The notes beneath the pieces were generated by a model, which saw only the letters and a list, made by a program, of their open reading frames with translations, did no database searches and had not been told where the DNA came from. DNA of 34,072 nt, taken from the NCBI GenBank assembly GCA_945861385.1, contig CAMAUI010000046.1, forward strand, positions 1 through 34,072, read 5' to 3'. A program made the position numbers and the translations under genes. Shown here in pieces: positions 16,574 to 23,840 of this stretch. This DNA is from Prosthecobacter debontii (GTDB lineage: Bacteria > Verrucomicrobiota > Verrucomicrobiia > Chthoniobacterales > Chthoniobacteraceae). Each line of letters opens with the position of its first letter. Position 1 is the stretch's first letter.

Positions 16574-17623
16574 TCACTCTTCGATGGTGATGGTGCGGCG
16601 GATTTCCTCCGTCTTGAAACCAAGCGCGCCTGGCATGATGACGCCGGGGAGAATTGCCACGTCGTAAAGCTCGCGCACGATGCCTTCGATGTTGAGCGAG
16701 TGGGCAATGTCGCCGGTGCGCAGGTCCACCACGAGCAGGCCGCAGCGCGGCTGCACGTCTTTCGCGGCGAGTGCGTCGTCGAGCGCGAGGCCGGAGAAGG
16801 TGCGGTTCTCGCGGCAGGTGCTGAGGCCGATGACGGCGAAATTCCCCACGATGGCGAGGCCGCGCGCGTAGCCGGGGCAAAAGCAGATCGGCTCGAACTT
16901 TCCGCTCGCGAGGTTGACGGTGCCAAACTCGCCCGCGCCGCTGTTGAGCACGTAGAGTTTCCCATCGTGCCATCGCGGAGAGTGCGGCATGGAGAGGCTG
17001 CGGCAGATGATTTCGTTTGCCTGCACGTCGATGACGACGCCGTCGTCGCGCCGCTTCTCGCGCCAGCCTTCGTGAACATCTGTCGTGCTCACGGCGGTGA
17101 CAAATGCGGGCGTGCCGTCGCGGAGGGCAAGGCCGTTCATGTGGCAGCGATCCTCGGCAGCGAGCTTCGTGATGAAGGGCGGACGCCACACGGGCCGGAA
17201 GCTGTGCGATTCGCTCGGCGCGGCGATGCAGGAGAAGAGAGTGTTCACGAAAAGCGGACGCCCCTCGCGGTCGAGGGCGATGTCGTGCGCGTCCACATCG
17301 CCCGTGGTGTAGCCGAGTTGGGGGACGTAAAGCCGGTCGTAGCCACCGGGCGCGGTGGTGCCGCTGGGGATTGCATTTTCAAAACGCCAGAGCTGGTAGA
17401 TGGAAGACATCCAGAGCGTCTTCGCATCCGGCGAAACGGCGAGGCCCATGCACCGCTCGAAGGTGCGCTCGAAGACCGAGAGCTTGCCGTCGGGCTTGGT
17501 GCCGATGAGGAAGAGCTTGCCGGTCTGGTAGGTGGTGAATGCGAGCGAGAGTCGTTGTTCGCGCAACCACGAGGTGAAGTTGCGCGAGCCGGCGATCTCG
17601 AGTTGCGGTGCAGGTGTGGACAT
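16574..17623 (-). CDS. TIGR03032-type (DUF4915-like) protein
   Basis: This 349-residue protein, starting at ATG 17623, has features I recall from TIGR03032/DUF4915 proteins: an N-terminal FTSWLREQRLSLAFTTYQTGKLFLIG segment split here as residues near 15-40, then a repeating WD/NHL-like beta-propeller pattern with CMGLAVSPDAKTLWMSS, GDVDAHDIALDREGRPLFV, HMNGLALRDGTPAFVTAV, MPHSPRWHDGKLYVLNSGAGE and GYARGLAIVGNFAVIGLS. No catalytic activity is established. The frame extends 48 codons upstream with unlikely composition, so the internal ATG is preferred. It sits between two LE.RIAPA surface proteins, and a link with cell-surface sugar or tetratricopeptide systems, seen for some relatives, is only a guess. 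Confidence 0.75.
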   Translation of the reverse strand: MSTPAPQLEIAGSRNFTSWLREQRLSLAFTTYQTGKLFLIGTKPDGKLSVFERTFERCMGLAVSPDAKTLWMSSIYQLWRFENAIPSGTTAPGGYDRLYVPQLGYTTGDVDAHDIALDREGRPLFVNTLFSCIAAPSESHSFRPVWRPPFITKLAAEDRCHMNGLALRDGTPAFVTAVSTTDVHEGWREKRRDDGVVIDVQANEIICRSLSMPHSPRWHDGKLYVLNSGAGEFGTVNLASGKFEPICFCPGYARGLAIVGNFAVIGLSTCRENRTFSGLALDDALAAKDVQPRCGLLVVDLRTGDIAHSLNIEGIVRELYDVAILPGVIMPGALGFKTEEIRRTITIEE

Positions 17624-17772
17624 CAGGCTGCGTCTAGCGCGTCCGGGTTTGACGCGCCAGTCGCAAGTGAGGGCATTTTTCCGGCTTGAGATCCCGCCCA
17701 TGATCGCGGTGAAAATGCCGCACCCGAACGAATTCGACGTGAGTTTTTGGCGAACTGCATTACCCACAAGGG

Positions 17773-18546
17773 ATGAAACGCTCTTTCATCGAACCCCTCG
17801 AAAACCGCATCGCGCCCGCCGCGATCCTCACTTTCACCGATGTGGACGGGGACAAAGTGGATGTCGTCTCCAATAAAACACTGCTAGCCTCGGTGTCGTT
17901 CACTGCCGGGCAAAACCCGGCGGAACTCCTCATCACTGGCGCGGGGCTTGATGGCGCGAATCTCGCTGTGCTCGTGAAACGCGCGCCGACGGGCGATGGC
18001 GTGGTGAACATCGGGCGTATCGTTGCCACGGGGCTGGATCTCGGCATTGTGAGCGTGAAAGGCGACCTCGGTAAAATCGTCTGCGGAAATGCGAACAGTC
18101 CGCTGCCCGCGATCAAGTCGCTCACCGTTCGCTCCATGGGCATCCTCGGCACGGATACGCAGGGCGGCGGCAACCTCGCTTCCTCGATCACCGGCGATGT
18201 CGGCGCGATCACCGTCGCGGGTGATGTGCTAGGCGCGCAACTCAACGTGAGCGGAAAAATCGGCTCCATCAAAATCGGTGGCGACCTGCGCGGCAGCGCG
18301 GCGACATTCAGCGGACGCATCTCGGCGAGCGGAATTACGAGCCTCACCATCGGCGGCGACCTCGCCGCAGGCGCGGGCGATGAGTCCGGAAAAATCATCG
18401 TCTCGGGCGTTCTCGGTAAACTGTCCATCGGCGGCTCGATGTTCGGCGCGGCGGATGCGGTGGCGGACACGGCGAACGGCCAGATCACCGTAAGCGGCAA
18501 CGCGGGGCCGATCTCGATCAAGCGCGACGTCTTTGGCGCGGCCTAG
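17773..18546 (+). CDS. LENRIAPA-motif surface repeat protein, N-terminal part before an in-frame TAG
   Basis: This 257-codon frame starts MKRSFIEPLENRIAPAAILT and ends at TAG 18544-18546. The same frame then continues without another stop to 20367, so this is the first part of a protein of about 864 residues cut by one amber codon. After the LE.RIAPA motif come TFTDVDGDKVDVVS and an ATGLDLGIVSVKGDLGKI segment that closely parallel the surface protein at 14504-16393, followed by G-x-I-x-I-GG-D-L beta repeats. Repeat spacing runs through the TAG without disturbance (DVFGAA, stop, EQKALDLRGNAGAITIGG). The start has AAGGG directly before the ATG. Cell-surface location is inferred. A truncated secreted product is possible if the stop is real. 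Confidence 0.7.
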   Translation: MKRSFIEPLENRIAPAAILTFTDVDGDKVDVVSNKTLLASVSFTAGQNPAELLITGAGLDGANLAVLVKRAPTGDGVVNIGRIVATGLDLGIVSVKGDLGKIVCGNANSPLPAIKSLTVRSMGILGTDTQGGGNLASSITGDVGAITVAGDVLGAQLNVSGKIGSIKIGGDLRGSAATFSGRISASGITSLTIGGDLAAGAGDESGKIIVSGVLGKLSIGGSMFGAADAVADTANGQITVSGNAGPISIKRDVFGAA

Positions 18547-18642
18547 GAGCAAAAGGCGCTGGATCTCCGCGGCAATGCAGGCGCGATCACGATTGGCGGT
18601 TCGATCTTTGGCGGCGGCGGAAAAAACAGCGGCTCGATTTTT

Positions 18643-20367
18643 GTGTTGGGAAATACCGGCGCGATCTCAATCGGGCGCGATCTCAATGGAAGCAGCGGGA
18701 ACAACAGCGGCTCGCTTTACATCGTCGGCAACACGGGACCCGTGAAAATCGGTCACGACGTGAACGGTAGCACCGGCCCATACTCTGCGGAAATCCTGAT
18801 CAACAGCGCGAACGGCTTCACCGTGGAAGGCACCAATGGCGGCTTCGCCATCGGCGGCGATCTGCGCGGCGGCACCGGCACGTATCAGGACGGCGCAACC
18901 GGCGTGCAGGTCACTATCGGTGCCTCCACCGGACCTGTGCGGATCGGCGGCGATGTGATCGGCGGGCCGACCTTTGGCTCCGGCATTATTGTGATGCGTT
19001 CCGCACCGTCGTTTTTCCTCGGCGGCTCGATCACCGGCGGCGGCATCGAGGTCGCGGGAGTTGGTGTTTTTCCTGCCGGCACAGTCTTGATGAGCGACGT
19101 CGGCAAGGTCACGGTGCAGGGCAGTCTGATCGAGAGCGCGTTTGGCGGCGGGCACCTCATTGCAGGGAAAGTGGGCAAGCTACTCATCCGCGGCTCGATC
19201 ATCGAGAACACCACCAGCGCAGCCTTTCAGCCCGCGGGCAGTCCGCTGTCGATCGACAGCCTCACCGCCGGCCGCATCGAAGGCAGTATCATCGGCACCA
19301 CCGTCTCCATCAGCACGGAGTTCACCGTCGCCCTCGGGGGCAATATCAAGAGGCTCGAAATCCTCGGTTCGCTCGACGGCGGCGTGGGCGGCTTTAGCGG
19401 CAGCGTGCGCATCATCGGCAGCCCCGCTTTCGTAAAAATCGGCGGTTCCCTCCGCGCCGGTCTCAGCGTCGATACCGGCGCGCTCACCATTACCGGCCGC
19501 GTCGGCGTCCTCGCTATCGGGGGCAGCATCGAGGGCAACACCGGCAGCTTTTCCGTCGCGCAAATCACCGCCGCATCCTTTGGGAAAGTGACCATCGGCG
19601 GCGACCTCATCGGCGGCCCCGCAGGCGGGGGCGAACTTCGCTCGCCCAATGGCGGCTTCGACGCGGTCACGATTGGTGGCTCCCTCCACAGCGGCAAAAT
19701 CACCGCCGCGCGGGGCCTCGGCGTCGTGAAGATCGGCGGCACCATCTTCGGCAGCACCAGCATGAATCAGGACAGCGTAATCGGCCTCAACGCAAAGAGC
19801 ATCACCATCGGCGGCGACCTCGTCGCGCGCGGCTCCGGTGGTAATTCACTGCTCAGCATCCGCGAAAGCGCCGGCATCGTGAAGATCGGCGGCGACATCC
19901 GCGGCACCACCAGCGACCCCGCGCACCTCGTCTTCGCGCTCACTGCCGGTTTCACAAAGTCCGGTTTTACCAGCCTCGCGGTGAAAGGCAGCGTCACCAA
20001 CGGCCTCATCACCGGTGGTATTCGCAGCACCATGGTCGTGGAAAATGCCGACCCCGTCCTCGGCCCCGTCACCGTCGGCGGCGACTGGATCGCCTCGTCC
20101 ATCGCAGTCGGTGTGAGCCGCGGTGCAGATATGCAATTTGCCAGCGCAGACGACACCATCGCCGCCACCGGCACGCCCGCCATCGCGCGCATCACCGCCA
20201 TCACCATCAAAGGCCAAGCGCTCGGCACCACAGCGGCGGGCGATCACTTCGGCTACATCGCGGAAAGCATCGGCCCTGTGAAAATCGCCGGCGTCCTTTA
20301 CACGGCGAGGGCCACACCGATTGAACTCAGCCTCATCTCAGACGACGTTACACTTCGTCTAGTGTAA
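18643..20367 (+). CDS. Surface beta-repeat protein, C-terminal part after the in-frame TAG
   Basis: This continues the frame of the gene beginning at 17773. The first possible restart is GTG 18643, but there is no ribosome-binding site, and coding potential is already clear from 18547, so I read it as the downstream part of one interrupted gene. It consists of about 20 Gly-rich repeats of the form GPVKIGGDVxGG or IGGSLxxG, as in parallel beta-helix surface proteins. The C-terminus, with ITAITIKGQALGTTAAGDHF and GYIAESIGPVKI, matches the C-terminal region of the 14504-16393 protein (DRFGIVAQKV). Function is unknown. It may be a pseudogene part, a readthrough product, or reflect a sequencing error at one base. 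Confidence 0.65.
   Translation: MLGNTGAISIGRDLNGSSGNNSGSLYIVGNTGPVKIGHDVNGSTGPYSAEILINSANGFTVEGTNGGFAIGGDLRGGTGTYQDGATGVQVTIGASTGPVRIGGDVIGGPTFGSGIIVMRSAPSFFLGGSITGGGIEVAGVGVFPAGTVLMSDVGKVTVQGSLIESAFGGGHLIAGKVGKLLIRGSIIENTTSAAFQPAGSPLSIDSLTAGRIEGSIIGTTVSISTEFTVALGGNIKRLEILGSLDGGVGGFSGSVRIIGSPAFVKIGGSLRAGLSVDTGALTITGRVGVLAIGGSIEGNTGSFSVAQITAASFGKVTIGGDLIGGPAGGGELRSPNGGFDAVTIGGSLHSGKITAARGLGVVKIGGTIFGSTSMNQDSVIGLNAKSITIGGDLVARGSGGNSLLSIRESAGIVKIGGDIRGTTSDPAHLVFALTAGFTKSGFTSLAVKGSVTNGLITGGIRSTMVVENADPVLGPVTVGGDWIASSIAVGVSRGADMQFASADDTIAATGTPAIARITAITIKGQALGTTAAGDHFGYIAESIGPVKIAGVLYTARATPIELSLISDDVTLRLV
20348..20367 (+). terminator. Small hairpin at the end of the surface-protein gene
   Basis: TTACACT pairs perfectly with AGTGTAA around a 6-base loop, overlapping the stop codon. 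A run of eight T (20394-20401) follows only after 26 bases, so intrinsic termination is uncertain. Confidence 0.25.
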
Positions 20368-20475
20368 GCACCCTCGGCTTGGTAGTGGCTCAGTTTTTTT
20401 TCGCTGCCCTGTTTTCACTCTCATGGCGTCAATTTTGAGTCTTTCTTACTGCTTCATCTATGCAACTACCACGCA

Positions 20476-21051
20476 ATGACTTCTGAGCCTGCACCTATCG
20501 CACAGCCGCCGTCGCGCTCGGTTTTAGTCACCGCTTTGGCGTGGGTAATGATTGTAGTGGGCGCTGTTCTTACGCCGATCAGCATCATCTCATTCCTCAT
20601 GTTGCTGGTGCGCAGTTACGGCACATCCACTGGTGGAGTGCTGGATTGGCTCATCGTCGTCGCGGGGCCACCTGTGAGTTTTATGGCAGGCATTGGTTTA
20701 CTGCGGCGTAAAAGGTGGGCTTGGTTTTACCTCGTGGGGATTCTTTTCTGTCTGTTTGCGTGGCAGGCCTCGAAGGTCGCGTTCCCTCCGCCGTCCGAAG
20801 ATAGGACGTTCATAGACCCCAATGACGTGCGAACCACCATCATGGGCGGCGGCCCGGGCACTTCGACGCCCATCATCGCCCTCACCATCGCCGCGCTCGC
20901 TGTTCTCTTCTTGCAGAAATCGCGCGCCGAATTTGCGGCAGCGCCGCTTCCCGTTGCGAAAATGGCGGAGGCACCAAGCGCACCAAGCAAGCCCGTCGCG
21001 CGGAGCGCGGAGATTTTAGGAGCGTTTGCCAGCGCGCTTTTACGTGTGTGA
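20476..21051 (+). CDS. Hypothetical four-helix membrane protein
   Basis: This 191-residue protein has hydrophobic segments at about 17-45, 56-76, 82-97 and 131-147, a positively charged loop RRKRW at 77-81, and a Pro/Ala-rich cytoplasmic-looking tail (about 150-191). No family was recognised and no catalytic motif is apparent. It lies 62 bases upstream of thrS on the same strand. The Ala-rich end reaches almost to the thrS leader, so it could share the transcript. The start ATG at 20476 follows a T-rich leader without a clear ribosome-binding site. Confidence 0.65.
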   Translation: MTSEPAPIAQPPSRSVLVTALAWVMIVVGAVLTPISIISFLMLLVRSYGTSTGGVLDWLIVVAGPPVSFMAGIGLLRRKRWAWFYLVGILFCLFAWQASKVAFPPPSEDRTFIDPNDVRTTIMGGGPGTSTPIIALTIAALAVLFLQKSRAEFAAAPLPVAKMAEAPSAPSKPVARSAEILGAFASALLRV

Positions 21052-21112
21052 AGAGAGGCACCGCTCCGCTCTTGCTGCCCGGCGTGCTTCCGCTAGCTTC
21101 GCGCCCCATTTT

Positions 21113-23566
21113 ATGTCCGACGAACGCAAATCTCTCGAACAACGCAACGCGATGACCGACATCGAACGGCTCCGCCACAGCGCGGCGCACGTGCTCGCCA
21201 CGGCCATCCTGCGCATCTGGCCGGATGCACAATTCGCAGCGGGGCCGCCGGTGGAGAACGGCTTTTACTACGACCTCGATATGGCGCACCGCATCACGCC
21301 GGAGGATTTCCCGCGCATCGAAGAGGAGATGAAAAAGGAGATCAAAGCGAACAACGTCTTCGAGCGCACGGCCGTGACGCGCGCGGAGGCAATCGCGATG
21401 GCGGAAAGCGGACGGCTCGGCGGCTTGAGCGAACGGCCGGGGAATGTGAGCAAATTTAAAATCGGCAATCTCGCGGACATCCCCGAGGGCGAGGAAATCT
21501 CGCTCTTCCGCAACGGCGATTTCCTCGATCTGTGCGCAGGGCCACACGTGATGCGCACGGGCAACATCGGCGCGTTCCGCCTCACGCACGTCGCGAGCGC
21601 CTACTGGAAGGGCGATGAAAAAAACCCGCAGCTCCAGCGCATCTACGGCACGGCATTCAAAAACAAGACGCAGCTCGAAGAGTATTTCACGATGCTCGAA
21701 GAGGCGAAAAAGCGCGACCACCGCAAGCTCGGCAAGGAGATGGAGCTATTCACGTTCGACGACGACGTAGGCCCCGGCCTGCCGCTGTGGCTGCCCGCCG
21801 GCACGGTGCTCATCGAGGAGCTGGAAAAGCTCGCGAAGGAAACCGAGTTCGCCGCCGGCTACGACCGCGTCCGCACGCCGCACCTCGCGCGGGAGAACAT
21901 GTATCTCACGAGCGGGCATCTGCCGTATTACGCGGAGAGCATGTTTCCGCCGATGGAGTTGGATGAGGGTAGGGCGGGTTTGCAACCCGCCGTGCCGGGT
22001 TTTGAACCCGGCACGCCCGAACGCACGACAGGCGCCCACTACTCGAAACGCCGCCGTCTCCCGCATTTCGAGAAACCATGGGCCATCTATTTCGTGACCT
22101 TCACCACGCGCGACCGCCGCGTGCTCTCACCCGAATCCCGCACCATCGTCCTCGACACCCTCCGGCATTTTCACGGCCAGCGATACGAGTTGTTCGCCGC
22201 ATGCGTGATGCCGGATCATGTCCACCTTCTCATCCAGCCGTGGCCGAAGGAACAAAACGACAAAGGTGAAACCGTGTTTTGGGCGCTCGGGGAAGTCATG
22301 CACTCGGTGAAGCGTTTCACCGCGCGAGAAATCAACAAAACTGCCGGAGATGAGGGCGCGTTTTGGGAAGAGGAACGCTACGACCGCTACGTGCGCGGTG
22401 ATTCGGATTTGGAGGAGAAATTCCTCTACATCTGCAACAACCCGCGCGGGGAAAATCTCGTCGGGCCGGATGAGGATTATCCGTGGGTGTGGACGCCGGA
22501 TGTGCAATCGGACGTCCGTCCTACGCCCGATGCGCCGGGTTACAAACCCGGCGCGGCGGGTTCAAAACCCGCCCTACCCGCAGCGGGCGACCGCTATTAT
22601 TTGAAAGCGATGAACTGCCCCCACCATCACAAAATCTTCGGCGCGGTGCCGCGGTCGTATCGCGACCTGCCGCTGCGGCTCGCGGAATACGGCACCTGCT
22701 ACCGCTACGAGCAGAGCGGCGAGCTGATGGGCCTCATGCGCGTGCGCTCGATGCAGATGAACGACGCCCACATTTACTGCACCGAGGCGCAGTTCGAGGA
22801 GGAGTTCCGCGCGGTGAATGAGATGTATCTGAAATACTTCCGCATCTTCGGATTCGAGAAATACCAGATGCGCTTCTCGACGCACGACCCGGCCAAGCTC
22901 GGCCAGAAGTTCGTGGACGACCCGGTGCTTTGGAAAAAGACCGAGGACATGGTGCGCAGCGTCCTCGAACGCTCCGGCATCAATTTCATCGAAGTGGCGA
23001 ACGAGGCGGCGTTTTACGGGCCGAAGATTGACGTCCAAGTGTGGAGCGCCATCGGCAAGGAATTCACCATCGCGACCAACCAGGTGGACTTCGCGGTGCC
23101 CGCGCGCTTCGGGCTGAAATACCGGACGGCGGAGAACACGTTCGAGACGCCGCTGTGCATCCACCGCGCGCCGCTCGGCACGCACGAGCGGTTCATCGGC
23201 TTCCTCATCGAGCATTACGCCGGCAATTTCCCGCTCTGGCTCGCGCCGGAGCAGGTGCGCGTGCTGCCCATCCTCGGCGGCGACGAGGCCGACGCCAAAG
23301 CCGTGGCCGACTACGCCGCCGCAATCCACGTCGAGCTGCGCGCCGCCGGAGTCCGCTCGACGCTCGACGCCGCGAACGACCCGATCAAAGCGAAGATCGC
23401 GAACGCGGAGGAAAAGAAAGTCCACACGATGCTCGTCATCGGCAAACGCGACGTGGAGGCCGGCGCGGTGAGCGTGCGGCTGCATGGGAAGGGGAATGTG
23501 GGCGCGAGGCCGCGCGGGGACTTCATCGCGGAGACGCTGCTCGCCATCCGGGAGCGGCGGGCGTGA
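21113..23566 (+). CDS. thrS: Threonyl-tRNA synthetase interrupted in frame by a RAYT transposase
   Basis: This is an 817-residue frame made of ThrRS residues 1-285, a 206-residue insert (286-491) and ThrRS residues 492-817. Without the insert it is 611 residues, normal for ThrRS lacking the TGS domain. ThrRS charges tRNA-Thr in the cytosol. The N-terminal editing domain has RHSAAH (His22, His26) and CAGPHV. After the insert come MNCPHH (Cys502), NDAHIYC and CIHRAPLG, the equivalents of E. coli zinc ligands Cys334, His385 and His511, then the anticodon-binding domain. The insert sits between motif 1 and the MNCP zinc segment, where E. coli has a loop (SSENREY). Frame, motifs and codon use on both sides are intact. 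Starts at 21113 or 21152 are both plausible. Whether it is active, processed or backed up by another thrS is unknown. Confidence 0.85.
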   Translation: MSDERKSLEQRNAMTDIERLRHSAAHVLATAILRIWPDAQFAAGPPVENGFYYDLDMAHRITPEDFPRIEEEMKKEIKANNVFERTAVTRAEAIAMAESGRLGGLSERPGNVSKFKIGNLADIPEGEEISLFRNGDFLDLCAGPHVMRTGNIGAFRLTHVASAYWKGDEKNPQLQRIYGTAFKNKTQLEEYFTMLEEAKKRDHRKLGKEMELFTFDDDVGPGLPLWLPAGTVLIEELEKLAKETEFAAGYDRVRTPHLARENMYLTSGHLPYYAESMFPPMELDEGRAGLQPAVPGFEPGTPERTTGAHYSKRRRLPHFEKPWAIYFVTFTTRDRRVLSPESRTIVLDTLRHFHGQRYELFAACVMPDHVHLLIQPWPKEQNDKGETVFWALGEVMHSVKRFTAREINKTAGDEGAFWEEERYDRYVRGDSDLEEKFLYICNNPRGENLVGPDEDYPWVWTPDVQSDVRPTPDAPGYKPGAAGSKPALPAAGDRYYLKAMNCPHHHKIFGAVPRSYRDLPLRLAEYGTCYRYEQSGELMGLMRVRSMQMNDAHIYCTEAQFEEEFRAVNEMYLKYFRIFGFEKYQMRFSTHDPAKLGQKFVDDPVLWKKTEDMVRSVLERSGINFIEVANEAAFYGPKIDVQVWSAIGKEFTIATNQVDFAVPARFGLKYRTAENTFETPLCIHRAPLGTHERFIGFLIEHYAGNFPLWLAPEQVRVLPILGGDEADAKAVADYAAAIHVELRAAGVRSTLDAANDPIKAKIANAEEKKVHTMLVIGKRDVEAGAVSVRLHGKGNVGARPRGDFIAETLLAIRERRA
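21973..22014. repeat. Left REP-like hairpin pair
   Basis: There are two adjacent perfect hairpins: GGCGGGTT-TGC-AACCCGCC (21973-21991) and GTGCCGGGTT-TTG-AACCCGGCAC (21992-22014). Read in the thrS frame they give a Gly/Pro-rich linker (GRAGLQPAVPGFEPG). Confidence 0.9.
22532..22573. repeat. Right REP-like hairpin pair, mirror image of the left
   Basis: GCGCCGGGTT-ACA-AACCCGGCGC (22532-22554) is followed by GGCGGGTT-CAA-AACCCGCC (22555-22573). The order of the two hairpins is reversed relative to the left end, as in BIME-like arrangements. In the thrS frame they read DAPGYKPGAAGSKPALP, again stop-free. Confidence 0.9.
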
Positions 23567-23627
23567 GTGCAAAGCCTTGCATCCTTCGCTTGCAACCAAG
23601 ACCCGGCTCCTGCATTTTCGATGTGCC

Positions 23628-23837
23628 ATGAACACTCGCCCACTCCGTAAAAGGAAACGCACAGTCGAGGCCGGTGACTTGATTCGCCAGATCCAGCAAG
23701 CTCAGCCGGATCAACTGCCCGACAACTCCCTGCCGCTGATCTATCGCTTTCCGAAGGAATATCTCGGCCAGCCCGACAATTCCGAAGCTGCCGAGATCAA
23801 GCATCGCTACGTCCTGTCGCACTGCTCGGCGGAATAA
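23628..23837 (+). CDS. Small hypothetical protein upstream of the Clp-fold protease
   Basis: This is a 69-residue protein starting at ATG 23628, with a basic N-terminus (RPLRKRKR) and then a polar region with RQIQQAQPDQLPDNSLPLIY. There is no membrane segment and no family I recognise. Its TAA is three bases before the ATG of the SDH-family protease, so they are probably co-transcribed and perhaps functionally paired (adaptor, inhibitor or substrate). The frame extends upstream into thrS, but this is the first start after the thrS stop. Confidence 0.6.
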   Translation: MNTRPLRKRKRTVEAGDLIRQIQQAQPDQLPDNSLPLIYRFPKEYLGQPDNSEAAEIKHRYVLSHCSAE

Positions 23838-23840
23838 GCT

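Larger units (their letters stand above)
21967..22579 (+). mobile_element. RAYT (TnpA_REP, HUH/Y1) element nested in frame inside thrS
   Basis: The 613-bp element is bounded by GGGTAGGGCGGGTTT at the left and its complement AAACCCGCCCTACCC at the right. It encodes a typical REP-associated tyrosine transposase: RRRLPHFEKPWAIYFVTFTT at the N-terminus, the HUH motif MPDHVHLL (His369 and His371 of the fusion), then YDRYVR and EKFLYICNNP, whose Tyr439 aligns with catalytic Tyr115 of the E. coli enzyme. RAYTs cut and rejoin single-stranded DNA at REP hairpins. Here the frame has no own stop codon and no ATG before the conserved N-terminus. Possible internal starts are only TTG 21980 and GTG 21992, within the left hairpins. 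With the short junctions, 618 extra bases (206 codons) keep thrS in frame. Confidence 0.88.

Noticed and set aside
22127..22507. 126-codon minus-strand frame inside the thrS insert
   Set aside because: It is a shadow of the RAYT coding frame, which contains the conserved HUH and Tyr motifs.
22555..22573. tRNA T-arm-like sequence (GGGTTCAAAACCC) suggesting a tRNA gene or fragment
   Set aside because: It is one of four similar hairpins at the RAYT ends. No acceptor, D or anticodon arms are present.
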